DNA of 64,000 nt from NCBI RefSeq assembly GCF_029892095.1, contig NZ_JARZAE010000004.1:806001-870000 (forward strand). Reading direction: 5' to 3'. The position numbers and the translations under genes are program-made. This DNA is from Kitasatospora sp. MAP12-44 (GTDB lineage: Bacteria > Actinomycetota > Actinomycetes > Streptomycetales > Streptomycetaceae). The notes beneath the pieces are model-generated. The model was not told the DNA's origin and did not search any database. It worked only from the letters and a program-made list of their open reading frames with translations. Below are positions 16,087-25,654 of this stretch, one piece after another. How positions within the stretch are numbered: the stretch's first letter is position 1; every line of letters begins with the position of its first letter.

Positions 16087-16860
16087 TCAGCTCAGCCGGG
16101 CGTCGGCGTAGACGACCATCGCATCGCGCTGGTAGACGGCCAGTCCGTCGGTGATCTTGTCGTAGTTCGCACGGAACTGCGGGTCGTCGACGTAGGTCTG
16201 GCCCAGCCCCTTGTAGGCCGCCGCGTTCGGGGTCCAGAACCGGCAGACGCTCCGGTAGTGGGCGTCCACCTCGGCCTGCACCGCGGGATCGGCAACCGGT
16301 GTGCCGGCCACCATGAACTCCGCAATGCGGATCATCTGCGCCGTCGCCTCACGCTGCCACCGCTCCTGGTCCTCGGCGGTCATCGCCTCGGTGGCCTGCC
16401 GGGACTGCTCCCATGCCTCGGGCCAGCGCTCGCGCACCTCGGCCTCGCGGGCGGCGTCCGCAGCGGAGGGCTCGAATCCCTCGAAGAGGTTCTCCGGCCT
16501 GTTGATCTTTGCCATGTCGTTTCCGTCCTTGCCTTCCTCCAGTTCGGCGATGGTGCGCCCGACCGTACGAGCGAGCGTGTCCAGCCGGTCCCGCTCGCCC
16601 AGAAGCCGCCGATGGTGCTCGCGCAGCACGGCGAGCTGATCGACCTGGCTGTCCAGAACCGCCTGAATCTCACGCAACCCGAGGTCCAACTCCCGCATCA
16701 GCAGAATCTGCTGCAGCCGCAGCAGATCGGCCTCCTCGTAGTAGCGGTGCCCGTTGCTTCCGATCCACGCGGGCGGCAGCAGACCGATCTCGTCGTAATG
16801 CCGCAGCGTCCGGGACGTCACCCCGGACATCCGGGCCACATCCGCGATCGACCAGGCCAT
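16087..16860 (-). CDS. tipA-like: MerR-family activator with TipAS-like effector domain
   Basis: 257 residues from the ATG at 16860, the normal TipAL size. The MerR winged helix is WSIADVARMSGVTSRTLRHYDEIGLLPP, followed by NGHRYYEEADLLRLQQI and a dimerisation coiled coil. The C-terminal ~142 residues match TipAS (ENLFEGFEPSAADAAREAEVRERW through YVDDPQFRANYDKITDGLAVYQRDAM). TipA binds thiopeptides covalently through a Cys; in my alignment from memory that position is not Cys here (the only effector-domain Cys is in SVCRFW), so covalent capture is doubtful. An internal ATG with a strong ribosome site would give a separate TipAS-like form. Confidence 0.85.
   Translation of the reverse strand: MAWSIADVARMSGVTSRTLRHYDEIGLLPPAWIGSNGHRYYEEADLLRLQQILLMRELDLGLREIQAVLDSQVDQLAVLREHHRRLLGERDRLDTLARTVGRTIAELEEGKDGNDMAKINRPENLFEGFEPSAADAAREAEVRERWPEAWEQSRQATEAMTAEDQERWQREATAQMIRIAEFMVAGTPVADPAVQAEVDAHYRSVCRFWTPNAAAYKGLGQTYVDDPQFRANYDKITDGLAVYQRDAMVVYADARLS
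16515..16540 (-). promoter_or_regulatory. Internal ribosome-binding site for a TipAS-like short product
   Basis: On the minus strand GGAGGAAGG (16540-16532) and AAGGACG (16530-16524) precede an in-frame ATG at 16515 that starts MAKINRPENLF, exactly at the beginning of the effector domain. This parallels the internal initiation known for tipA, which yields abundant free TipAS that sequesters drug. The predicted short protein is 142 residues, ending at 16087. Confidence 0.7.
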
Positions 16861-17195
16861 CGCCGTGCCTCCCATCACTGGGCCTCCCATCACCGGGCCA
16901 GTCTCTCCGGCCACAGAGATGACCGTATGAGTTGACGCAGCGGCAAGCACAAGCCGGAACCCGCAGCACGTCCGCGCCGACTTACCGGAGGAGGGCGCAG
17001 CACACCCGACCGAGCGCGCCTTCAGTCCGGTTCTCGGGGGCGTGGGCAGAGGCGGCGTCAGGGGTGGTGTCAGGGCCGGCTCAGGGCCTGGTCAGGGCCC
17101 GGTCAGGGTGGATCCCGGATGGCCGGGCGGGCATGGTCCAACAGAATTCTCGGTGTCAGCAACTGGGCCACGAACCACTGCCAGGGAGTACCGAG
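16861..17195. other. Divergent intergenic region, repeat-containing
   Basis: 335 bp between the tipA-like gene and the serine hydrolase. It holds five spaced copies of TCAGGG (17058-17108) and no convincing ORF. Promoters for both genes must lie here, but I could not pick a clear -35/-10 pair. Confidence 0.5.
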
Positions 17196-18416
17196 ATGAC
17201 CATCACCGCCGTAAACCGCCGTTCCGCCCAACGCGGTTGGGCCGGCGCGGGAGCGATCGGCGCGCTGGTGGTCGCGCTCACCGCCGGGGCCGCGACCGAT
17301 GCCCAGGCCGCCGGCACGCTACCGCCCCCGAACGCCCAGGCCCTGCGCGCCTCGATCGCCGGCCTGCCGAACGCTCAACTCACCAGCGCGGTGGTCCTGG
17401 TGGACGGCAAGAACGGCCACTGGTCGGGCACCTCCGGCACCGGTGACCTGGTTACCGGCCGTCCGGTGGCGGCCGACGGGCGGTTCCGGATCGGCAGCAT
17501 CTCCAAGGTCTTCACCGCCACCGTGGTGCTGCAGCTGGCAGCCGAGCAGCGGGTGGACCTGAACGACGCCATCCAGCAGTACCTGCCCGGTGTCCTGCCG
17601 GCCTCCTATCCGTTGATCACCGTCCGTCAGTTGCTCAACCACACCAGCGGCCTGCCCACCGGCGGCGACCTCGGCGGGGACGACGGCAGCGCGCAGTGGT
17701 TCGTCGACCACAAGGCCGAGGGCTGGACGCCGCAGCAGGTGGTGGCCGAGGCCGGCACCCAGCCGATGCAGTTCCAGCCGGGCACCGCCCAGCAGTACAA
17801 CGGCCTCAACTACTACCTGGCCGGTCTGCTGGTCGAGCAGGTCACCGGCCACTCCTACGCGCAGGAGGTGAATGCGCGAATCCTGCGCCCGCTCGGGCTC
17901 CACGACACCTCGCTCCCGGCCGCCGACGACACCCGGCTGCCGGACCCGACCGCGCACGCCTACCTGACCGTCACCCGGCCGGACGGCTCGACCACTCAGG
18001 TCGACGTCACCCGGCAGAGCCCGTGGCCGTGGGCCGAGGGCGGCATGATCTCCAGCGCACCCGACCTGGACCGCTTCCTGACCGCGCTGCTGCGTGGCCG
18101 GCTGCTGCCTCCCGCGCAGCAGGCCGAGCTGTACTCGGTACCGGACGTGCCGAACTTCCAGAACCCGAACTGCGACCTCGGCCCGACCGCCGGGCACGCC
18201 TGCTTCAGCACCGGACTGATGCGGTTCAGCCCGTCCGACGGTGTGGTGCTCTGGGGCAAGACCGGGAGCCGCCCCGGCTACAGCAGCGGCATCTTCGCCA
18301 CCCAGGACGCGGCCCGCGACCTCGTCTACTCGCTCACCCCGACCAGCCGCAACGGCGCGTCGTTCGCCGCCCAGTACGGGATAGCCAGCGCTGCCTTCAA
18401 CCTGGCCGGCCACTGA
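17196..18416 (+). CDS. Secreted beta-lactamase-family serine hydrolase (DD-peptidase-like)
   Basis: 406 residues with a signal peptide (basic start, hydrophobic AGAGAIGALVVALTAGAA, cleavage near AQAA at residue 38). The catalytic S101-x-x-K104 motif is in RIGSISKVFTATVV. The KTG-type box appears as LWGKTGSRPGYSSG near residue 350. The usual Tyr-Ser-Asn box aligns with YNGLNYYLAG, so the third residue Asn is replaced by Gly, which may alter specificity. The family contains D-Ala-D-Ala carboxypeptidases, D-aminopeptidases and esterases. Start ATG 17196 has CAGGGAG upstream. Confidence 0.85.
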   Translation: MTITAVNRRSAQRGWAGAGAIGALVVALTAGAATDAQAAGTLPPPNAQALRASIAGLPNAQLTSAVVLVDGKNGHWSGTSGTGDLVTGRPVAADGRFRIGSISKVFTATVVLQLAAEQRVDLNDAIQQYLPGVLPASYPLITVRQLLNHTSGLPTGGDLGGDDGSAQWFVDHKAEGWTPQQVVAEAGTQPMQFQPGTAQQYNGLNYYLAGLLVEQVTGHSYAQEVNARILRPLGLHDTSLPAADDTRLPDPTAHAYLTVTRPDGSTTQVDVTRQSPWPWAEGGMISSAPDLDRFLTALLRGRLLPPAQQAELYSVPDVPNFQNPNCDLGPTAGHACFSTGLMRFSPSDGVVLWGKTGSRPGYSSGIFATQDAARDLVYSLTPTSRNGASFAAQYGIASAAFNLAGH

Positions 18417-18536
18417 GTGTGCGCCGTTGGAACTGCAGCGAGGCGCGCGGAGATCGCGATCGAGCCGGAACCGGATTCGGAACCGGATCGGACCTGGAGT
18501 CAGAACCGGAGTCAGAACTGGGCTAGAAAGGTCGGC

Positions 18537-18953
18537 ATGGAACTCACCCAGATACGCCTGCTGGTCTCCGACTTCCCCGCCGTCTACCGCTTCTACCGGG
18601 ATGTGCTCGGGCTCAAGCCGCAGTTCGAGGCCGAGAGCGGCCCGTACGCCAAGCTCAGTCCCGATACCGGACACGCCGCGATCGCGCTGCAGGATCGGGC
18701 GCAGCTGGCCGACGTGCTGGGGCAGTTGGGGTCGGAGCCGGAGGGCTACCGCTCGCTGGTGGTACTGCGAGTGGACGACCTCGACGCCGCCCACGCCGAA
18801 CTCACCTCGCGGGGAGCGGAGTTCACCCGAGCCCCGGGCCCGATGGGCGAACGGATACGGGTCGCATACCTGGAGGACCCGGAAGGGAATCTGATCGAGC
18901 TGCAGGAGTGGCTGGCGCTGCGCGCGCCGGCGGCGGGTAGCGCGCCGGCGTAG
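18537..18953 (+). CDS. VOC-superfamily (glyoxalase/bleomycin-resistance-like) protein
   Basis: 138 residues with paired beta-alpha-beta-beta-beta modules: MELTQIRLLVSDFPAVYRFYRDVLGLKP at the start and VAYLEDPEGNLIELQEW near the end, where the Glu is a likely metal ligand. It could be a lyase, dioxygenase or drug-binding protein. GAAAGG precedes the ATG. The 120 bp before it contain short direct repeats of GGAACCGGAT and AGTCAGAAC. Confidence 0.8.
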   Translation: MELTQIRLLVSDFPAVYRFYRDVLGLKPQFEAESGPYAKLSPDTGHAAIALQDRAQLADVLGQLGSEPEGYRSLVVLRVDDLDAAHAELTSRGAEFTRAPGPMGERIRVAYLEDPEGNLIELQEWLALRAPAAGSAPA

Positions 18954-18969
18954 GAGCGGGCTCAGCGGT

Positions 18970-18996
18970 GCCCCCGCCCCCGGGGTCGGCGGGGGC
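18970..18996. terminator. Bidirectional terminator between two VOC genes
   Basis: GCCCCCGCC (18970-18978) and GGCGGGGGC (18988-18996) form a 9-bp GC stem with a 9-nt loop between convergent genes. Confidence 0.65.
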
Positions 18997-19029
18997 CTGC
19001 GGGGGCCTGCGGGGTGCGGCGGGGATTAG

Positions 19030-19494
19030 TTAGCCGGCATCCTCCAGGGCCTGGATGTCGATCTTCTTCATCTTCATCATGGTCTCCATGACGCGCTGCG
19101 CCTTCACCGGATCGGGGTCACTGAGCAGCTCGGGCAACCGCCGGGGCACGATCTGCCAGGACAGGCCGAACCTGTCCTTCAGCCAGCCGCACGGGCCCTC
19201 CTCTCCGCCGTCGGTGAGCTTGGCCCAGAGGTCGTCGACCTCGTTCTGGTCCGCGCAGTCGACCTGGAGCGAGATCGCCTCACTGAACGTGAACAGCGGG
19301 CCACCGTTGAGCGCGATAAAGCGCTGCCCGGCGAGTTCGAAAACGACTGTCATGACCGCGCCGGCCTCCCCTGGGCCGGCCTCGCCGTAACGGTGCACCT
19401 CGAGAACCCTGGAGTCGTCGAAAACTGAGGTGTAGTGTTTCGCCGCATCCTCCGCCTGCGAGTCGAACCACAGGAACGTGGTGATCTTCTGCAT
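19030..19494 (-). CDS. PhnB-like VOC-family protein
   Basis: 154 residues. MQKITTFLWFDSQAEDAAKHYTSVF is the hallmark opening of the PhnB/'3-demethylubiquinone methyltransferase-like' VOC subgroup, followed by FELAGQRFIALNGGPLFTFSEAISL and GPCGWLKDRFGLSWQIVPRRLPELL. Despite the historical family name, members are not proven methyltransferases. Function unknown. Confidence 0.82.
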   Translation of the reverse strand: MQKITTFLWFDSQAEDAAKHYTSVFDDSRVLEVHRYGEAGPGEAGAVMTVVFELAGQRFIALNGGPLFTFSEAISLQVDCADQNEVDDLWAKLTDGGEEGPCGWLKDRFGLSWQIVPRRLPELLSDPDPVKAQRVMETMMKMKKIDIQALEDAG

Positions 19495-19694
19495 GGCCGC
19501 TCTCCTCTGCCTCCACGCGCGTCACTGCCGCAGTCAGCACCACTGCAGTCTGCACTCCCGCACTGGCCGAAAGGCTCCCCATGAAGCGTTTCGCACCAGG
19601 CGAGCCGTCGCCACTGGAGGGCAATTCGGTGGGTGTGGAGGCCACCTGCGGCGGGCAGGCGAGGGGGAGAGGGACTGGTGGGTGGAGGTGTGCG

Positions 19695-19901
19695 ATGTCG
19701 GTCATGGACGGCGCTCCGCTGACGGCGCAGGAACGGCAGAGGTTGCAGGAGATCGAGGCGATGGCACGACTGGATGTTCTGCTGGACAGGGAGTTGACCA
19801 CGATGACTCTTCGCCCGATGCGCCGGGCCCTGGCCCGGATGCGGCACACCGCAGCCGAGCTGGTACGGCGAGTGGCCGGTCGACCCGCCGAGCAGGGCTG
19901 A
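19695..19901 (+). CDS. Small DUF3040-like helical protein
   Basis: 68 residues, MSVMDGAPLTAQERQRLQEI and onward. The PLTAQERQRLQEIEAMARLD segment resembles the opening of DUF3040 proteins (PLSEHEQRxLxxIE), but the two membrane helices of that family are absent and the rest is a basic helix. GGAGGTG gives a good ribosome site before ATG 19695. Role unknown. Confidence 0.5.
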   Translation: MSVMDGAPLTAQERQRLQEIEAMARLDVLLDRELTTMTLRPMRRALARMRHTAAELVRRVAGRPAEQG

Positions 19902-19970
19902 CCGCCGGTCCTGCCGCTCGCTCACCCGGTCGGCCCAGTGAGCCGACCACGCGAGCACGGCGGGGCCACC

Positions 19971-20165
19971 ATGGACGACATGACCTTCTGGGCCCCCGAA
20001 CCCGAGTACTGCCAGGACGCCCGACCGCTGGAAGAACTCCTGGACAGCGTGCGTACCGCAATCGATGACGCCCCACACGACGTCCTCGACCGCCGCCAGC
20101 GCGCAGCGGACCGCTCGCTGCTGGACCACCTCGACAGCACCACCTGGCCGGCAGCTGACGGCTGA
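19971..20165 (+). CDS. Small acidic hypothetical protein
   Basis: 64 residues starting MDDMTFWAPEPEYCQDARPL, acidic and helical, with no recognised domain. It follows the preceding small gene by 70 bp, and the pair may be co-transcribed. The ribosome site is weak, and an in-frame start at 19938 is possible. Confidence 0.4.
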   Translation: MDDMTFWAPEPEYCQDARPLEELLDSVRTAIDDAPHDVLDRRQRAADRSLLDHLDSTTWPAADG

Positions 20166-20167
20166 CG

Positions 20168-20278
20168 GCTGACAGATTCTGATATCGGTCAGTTGATTGT
20201 CACCTCCGGCTCGATGCCCGAACCGGTAACGGATGACAGTCGACAGGTAGCAGATACCAGATGGCAGATTCTGTCAGC
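20168..20278. repeat. Long-range imperfect inverted repeat
   Basis: GCTGACAGATTCTG (20168-20181) and CAGATTCTGTCAGC (20265-20278) are inverted copies with one mismatch, flanking ~83 bp between the small acidic gene and the convergent ATPase gene, whose last codons lie in the right arm. Tandem GCTGACG units precede it. It may serve as a terminator. Confidence 0.5.
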
Positions 20279-20995
20279 TGACAGCCGTGGCCGCCGCCTC
20301 CTGCACACCCAGCTCCCCCAGCAGTGCGGAGCGCAGTGCGGCGAAGTCCGGGTGGGTGCGCGGGCGCGGGGCGGGGAGCGCGACCTCGTGAGGTGGGCCG
20401 AGGCGGCCGTCGGTGAGGACGATGACGCGGTCTGCCAGGAGGACGGCCTCGTCGACGTCGTGGGTGACCAGGAGGACGGCGGGGCGGTGCTTGCGGCAGA
20501 GGTCACGCAGGAGGGCGTACATCCTGATCCGGGTCAGGGCGTCCAGGGCGCCGAAGGGTTCGTCGAGCAGGAGCAGCTCCGGCTCGCGCACCAGCGCTCG
20601 GGCCAGGGAGACGCGTTGGGCCTCGCCGCCGGAGAGGGTGACCGGCCAGGCGCGGGCGTGGTCGGCCAGGCCCACCTCCTCCAATGCCGTCAGACCCGCC
20701 TGGCAAGCGCCCTGCTTCGGCAGGCCGAGGACGACGTTGTCCAGCACGCGCTTCCAGGGTTGCAGCCGGTGGTCCTGGAAGACCACCGAGCGCCGCCGTG
20801 GCACCAGCAGTTCGCCGTCGTACTCCGGGTCAAGTCCGGCCATGGCCCGCAGCAGCGTGCTCTTGCCGGAGCCGCTTCGGCCCAGCAGTGCCAGGAACTC
20901 ACCCCGCCGGATCTCCAGGTCGACCCCCGCCAGCACCGCGCGCCCGTCGAACGACCGCCGGATGTCCCTGCCCAGTACCGCCAGTTCAGTCACTG

Positions 20996-20999
<4 letters not shown>
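20274..20999 (-). CDS. ssuB-like: Sulfonate/nitrate-type ABC transporter ATPase
   Basis: 241 residues from the GTG at 20999, which overlaps the permease stop (GTGA). Walker A GRSGSGKST, Q-loop VVFQDHRLQPW, signature LSGGEAQR, Walker B LLLLDEPFGALD and the switch His in VTHDVDEAV are all intact. It energises import of aliphatic sulfonates or related sulfur sources together with the neighbouring permease and lipoprotein. Confidence 0.9.
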
Positions 21000-21949
<950 letters not shown>

Positions 21950-21976
21950 GACGGTTTTCCCTTCCAGGAGGCGGGC

Positions 21977-22984
21977 TCAGGAGGTGACGGCGACCCGGTG
22001 GTCGGCCGTGAACGGGCGCCCGGCGACCAACTCCGACTCCTGCCCGTCGGGGCCGACCGGCACGTCGCCGATCAAAGTCACCCGGTGCAACCGGCGTTCG
22101 ACGTCCAGGTGCTCCAGGTCGCGCGGGGCCAGGTGCGCGGTGGCCCGGTTGTCCCAGAAGGCGACCTGGCCCGGTTCCCAGCGCAGCCGCACGGTGTACT
22201 CGGGACGGGTGATCTCCGCGTAGAGCAGCTCCAGGATCAGCTTGCTCTCGCGGGCGTTGACACCCACGATGTGGCTGGTGAACCCCGGATTGACGAAGAG
22301 CGCCCGCTCGCCGGTCTCCGGATGCACCCGCACCACCGGGTGCACGGCCACCAGCAGGTTGCCGTTGATCCGCTTGGCGTAGTCGCTGTCGCCGCCCACC
22401 CTTCGGCTGCCGCCGTAGCGGTGCTCGGCGCGCAGCGTGTCGACGAAGGCGCGGACCGGCGCCGACAGCCCCTCGTACGCCGCGACCAGGTTGGTCCACT
22501 GGGTGTCCCCGCCGAACTCCGGCACGTGCTCGGCGCGCAGGATCGAGCCGGCGGGCGGGTTGACCGCGGCCGTGACGTCGGTGTGCCAGCCGTCGAAGTA
22601 GGAGTAGCGGGTCTTGCGGTAGTCGTCGAGGAAGTCCTTGCCGTAGCGCTCCTCGAAGCGGCGCGGGTCGATGGTGAAGATCTCGGGGTGCTCCTCGGGC
22701 GGGGTGTCGTCGTGCGGGTGGGCGTAGGTGAGTTCGCCAAACTGGCGGGCGAAGGCGATCTGGGTGGCGTGGTCCAGGGTCTGGCCGCGGAAGAAGACCA
22801 CCTTGTGGCGGTGCAGGGCCTGGCGGATCAGCGCCACGCTCTCGTCCGACAGGGGGAGGCTCAGGTCGACGCCCTCGATGTCGGCGCCGATGTGGCCGGC
22901 CACCCGGCGTACGGTCAGCCCAGTCGCATCGGTGGACGTGATCGACGTGGTCGCATCGGTGGTCGCATTGGTCGACTCGGTCAT
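21977..22984 (-). CDS. TauD/TfdA-family Fe(II)/2-oxoglutarate dioxygenase
   Basis: 335 residues. The core carries the iron-binding WHTDVT (His-x-Asp) and the distal His in NRATAHLAPRDL, followed by the 2-oxoglutarate Arg region RRLHRVTLIGD. These enzymes hydroxylate taurine, alkyl sulfates or sulfonates and release sulfite or sulfate. The position between transporter genes supports a sulfur-scavenging role. The first ~25 residues are Thr/Asp-rich and poorly conserved. Confidence 0.9.
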   Translation of the reverse strand: MTESTNATTDATTSITSTDATGLTVRRVAGHIGADIEGVDLSLPLSDESVALIRQALHRHKVVFFRGQTLDHATQIAFARQFGELTYAHPHDDTPPEEHPEIFTIDPRRFEERYGKDFLDDYRKTRYSYFDGWHTDVTAAVNPPAGSILRAEHVPEFGGDTQWTNLVAAYEGLSAPVRAFVDTLRAEHRYGGSRRVGGDSDYAKRINGNLLVAVHPVVRVHPETGERALFVNPGFTSHIVGVNARESKLILELLYAEITRPEYTVRLRWEPGQVAFWDNRATAHLAPRDLEHLDVERRLHRVTLIGDVPVGPDGQESELVAGRPFTADHRVAVTS

Positions 22985-23011
22985 GGCAATTCCCTTCTGG
23001 TGGTGTGTGGG

Positions 23012-24043
23012 TTACTGCTGGTTGGGGGCGACGACAGCGCCGAAGTCCTTGACCACATCGGCCGGGAACTCGGCGCCGACGTCGAGCTTGGCCGGGAGCA
23101 GGCCGTTGGCCAGGAACAGGTCGGCCTGGCGCTGCTGGGCGCTGCGGACGGTCCCGTCCAGGACGGCGTAGCGGCTCTCGCCGGAGGCCTGCCAGATCAA
23201 CGTGCCGGCCGCAGGTGTCTGCTTGTCGACGCCGACGTAGTACGCGGCGATCCAGGCGTCGGCGTGGGCGGTCGACCAGCTGGTGGCCTTGATGACGCGT
23301 CCGATGAAGTCCTCGGCCGCCGCGCGCTCGGCGGGTTTGGCCAGTGCGGCGCGCGAGGCCAGCCAGAAGCTGTAACCGGACGAGACCTGCCGGCCGTTGA
23401 TCAGCTGGACCCCGCCGGGGTGGTCGGCGTCGTAGTTGACGAGATCCTGCGGGGCGGCGGTGGCGGCGTCCACCGTGCCGGACTCCAGCACCTGGCCGAC
23501 GTTCTGCAGTGGCACGTCGACCGCGGTGATGTCCGACTGCTTGAGCTTCGCGGTGGCCAGCGCCTGGATCAGGAAGCCCTGGTTGGCGGTGCCCTTGGAG
23601 TACGCGACCTTGCGGCCCTTGAGGTCGGCCAGGCTGTGGATGCCGGATCCCGCGCGGGCCACCAGGGTGTAGCCGGCGCCGACCGTGTGGCTGGCCGCGA
23701 CCACGTCCACCGGCAGCCCGGCGGCCGCCGCGTAGATGGCGGGGGTGTCGCCCATGACACCGAGGTCGATCGCGCCGGCCGCAAAGGCCTGGTTGACCAG
23801 CGGGCCGCTGTTGAACTGGTCGAACACCACCTTGTAGTCGGCGCCGTCCAGGGCGTGGGAGCTCGCCAGCAGGGTCTGGAAGTCCTTGCCCTGGTCGCCG
23901 ATCCGCAGCGTCACCCGGCCAGGTGACTTCGCCGCTCCGTCGGCTGTGGCGCTGCCACCACAGGCCGCGAGCAGCGGGAGCAGCGGGAGCAGTGCCGCGA
24001 GGGTCGCGGCGAGCGGGGCACGGCGGGGCTTTGCGCGTCTCAT
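23012..24043 (-). CDS. ssuA-like: ABC substrate-binding lipoprotein, sulfonate type
   Basis: 343 residues. The lipoprotein signal peptide ends LLAACGGS, with the lipid-attached Cys near residue 28. The mature part shows the SsuA/NMT1 pattern: VTLRIGDQGKDFQTLL, FDQFNSGPLVNQAFAAGAIDLGVMGDTPAIYA, and LADLKGRKVAYSKGTANQGFL. It captures sulfonates outside the membrane for the adjacent permease. Its ATG overlaps the monooxygenase stop (ATGA), so translation is coupled. Confidence 0.92.
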   Translation of the reverse strand: MRRAKPRRAPLAATLAALLPLLPLLAACGGSATADGAAKSPGRVTLRIGDQGKDFQTLLASSHALDGADYKVVFDQFNSGPLVNQAFAAGAIDLGVMGDTPAIYAAAAGLPVDVVAASHTVGAGYTLVARAGSGIHSLADLKGRKVAYSKGTANQGFLIQALATAKLKQSDITAVDVPLQNVGQVLESGTVDAATAAPQDLVNYDADHPGGVQLINGRQVSSGYSFWLASRAALAKPAERAAAEDFIGRVIKATSWSTAHADAWIAAYYVGVDKQTPAAGTLIWQASGESRYAVLDGTVRSAQQRQADLFLANGLLPAKLDVGAEFPADVVKDFGAVVAPNQQ

Positions 24044-25416
24044 CGCGTTCCTTCGGGGACGTGAGGGGTGGTGGTGCGGCGATTGGCGTCGTGGGTGGTG
24101 TAGCGGTTGGCGGGGCGGGGCAGGCCGTAGTGCTCGCGCAGGGTGGCGCCCTCGTACTCGGTGCGGAACAGGCCGCGCTCGCGCAGCAGTGGCACCACGT
24201 GCTCGGTGAACAACTCCAGGCCATCGGGCAGGATCGGCGGCATCACGTTGAAGCCGTCCGCCGCGCCCTGGGTGAACCAGAGCTCGATGTGGTCGGCCAG
24301 CTGCTCGGGCGTGCCCACCACCACCTGGTGGCCTCGTCCGCCGCCGAGTCGGCCAATGAGCTGACGCAGCGTCAGCCGGTCGCGTTCGGCCAGGTCGCGG
24401 ACCAGTTCGAAGCGGCTCTTCGCGCCGTTGATCACGGTGACCGGAGGCAGCGGCGGCAGCGGCTGGTCCAGCGGGTGCTCACTGAGGTCCACCCCGAGCA
24501 TCGTGGACAGCGTTCCCACTGCCCTTGCCGGGCTGATCAGTTGGTCAAGCTCCTGGTCCAACTCCTTTGCCTCGGCCTCGGTTGAGCCGAGCACCGGCAC
24601 CACACCGGGCAGCACCTTGATGTGGTCCGGGTCGCGGCCGAAGCCCACGGCCCGGCGCTTAAGGTCGGTGTAGAAGGACTGGCCCTCGGCCAGCGTCTGC
24701 TGGGCGGTGAAGACGGCCTCGGCGAAGCGGGCGGCGAAGCCCCGGCCGTCGGCGGAGGAGCCGGCCTGCACCAGCAGCGGGTAACCCTGCGGCGGGCGAG
24801 GGATGTTGAGCGGGCCGAGCACCTGGAAGTGCTCACCCCAGTGGTCGATCTCGTGCAGCCGGTCGGGTGCGGTGAGCGTGCCGGTGGCCCGGTCCAGCAG
24901 CAGGGCGTCGTCCTCCCAGCTGTCCCAGAGGCTCTGCGCGACCTCCAGGTACTCGGCCGCTCGCCGGTAGCGGGCCGCGTGCTCCTGGTTCGCGGTGCGG
25001 TTGAAGTTGCGGGCGGCGCGGTCGCCGGCCGAGGTGACGATGTTCCAGCCCGCTCGTCCGCGCGAGAGGTGGTCCAGCGAGGCGAACTGCCGGGCCAGGT
25101 TGTACGGCTCGGTGAAGCCGGTGGAGACGGTGCCGATCAGGCCGATCCGCTCGGTGCTCACCGCGAGTGCGGCGAGCAGGGTGAAGGGCTCGAAGTGGCT
25201 CACCCAGGCGTTGGTGCCCGGTTTCGGGCCCTCGACGCCGTCGGCGAGGAAGACCGAGTCGAACGCGGCCGCCTCCGCCGTCGCCGCCAGCCGCTGGAAG
25301 TGGCGGATGTCGGCCAGGTCTGCGGGGTTGGTGCGGGGGTGGCGCCAGGCGGCCTCATGGTGGCCGACGCCCATCAGGAAGAGGTTCAGGTGCAGTTGCC
25401 TGCGGGATGCGGACAT
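24040..25416 (-). CDS. LLM-class FMN-dependent monooxygenase (NtaA/SnaA/DszA family)
   Basis: 458 residues. MSASRRQLHLNLFLMGVGHHEAAWRHP, AAFDSVFLADG, and GRAGWNIVTSAGDRAARNF are typical of the class C flavin monooxygenases that desulfurise sulfonates, sulfones or dimethyl sulfide. It is the first gene of the sulfur operon. It needs reduced FMN; no flavin reductase gene is next to it, so a housekeeping reductase probably supplies it. GGAG lies upstream of the ATG at 25416. Confidence 0.9.
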   Translation of the reverse strand: MSASRRQLHLNLFLMGVGHHEAAWRHPRTNPADLADIRHFQRLAATAEAAAFDSVFLADGVEGPKPGTNAWVSHFEPFTLLAALAVSTERIGLIGTVSTGFTEPYNLARQFASLDHLSRGRAGWNIVTSAGDRAARNFNRTANQEHAARYRRAAEYLEVAQSLWDSWEDDALLLDRATGTLTAPDRLHEIDHWGEHFQVLGPLNIPRPPQGYPLLVQAGSSADGRGFAARFAEAVFTAQQTLAEGQSFYTDLKRRAVGFGRDPDHIKVLPGVVPVLGSTEAEAKELDQELDQLISPARAVGTLSTMLGVDLSEHPLDQPLPPLPPVTVINGAKSRFELVRDLAERDRLTLRQLIGRLGGGRGHQVVVGTPEQLADHIELWFTQGAADGFNVMPPILPDGLELFTEHVVPLLRERGLFRTEYEGATLREHYGLPRPANRYTTHDANRRTTTPHVPEGTR

Positions 25417-25444
25417 GCTGAAGGGGCTCCGGGGTCGCAGAGAG

Positions 25445-25497
25445 GTGGTGGCAGAAAGGTGGTGGCGGAGGGGTGGTGGCGGAGATGTGGTGGCGGA
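25445..25497. repeat. Four 14-bp direct repeats in the sulfur operon leader
   Basis: The core GTGGTGGCRGA recurs with exact 14-bp spacing at 25445, 25459, 25473 and 25487, 29-81 bp upstream of the first gene of the operon. Regular spacing suggests a multi-site regulator target or an expanded leader repeat. Confidence 0.8.
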
Positions 25498-25533
25498 GGG
25501 CGGGTCAGCGGCTCGGAACGGCCACGAGCGCTG

Positions 25534-25650
25534 TCAGCGGGACTTGAACGGGCGGAAACAGCCCAGCCCGGCGAAGTGGTGCAGGCGGAAGGCGTTGACG
25601 GGGTGCCGGCCTGCGGCTGCCCGGTTCATCGCCTTCTGCTGTGCGTCCAT
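25534..25650 (-). CDS. Possible 38-residue peptide between regulator and sulfur operon
   Basis: MDAQQKAMNRAAAGRHPVNA then FRLHHFAGLGCFRPFKSR. The ATG is 4 bp beyond the ROK stop, with GGCAGGC overlapping the end of that gene. It is basic, with one Cys near its C-terminus. It could be a regulatory leader peptide for sulfur status or a chance frame; no known leader family was recognised. Confidence 0.35.
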   Translation of the reverse strand: MDAQQKAMNRAAAGRHPVNAFRLHHFAGLGCFRPFKSR

Positions 25651-25654
25651 GGGT

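Noticed and set aside
25534..25650. Attenuator-type cysteine leader peptide of a known family
   Set aside because: It has a single Cys and no resemblance to known actinobacterial leader peptides, so it is listed only as a possible small gene.
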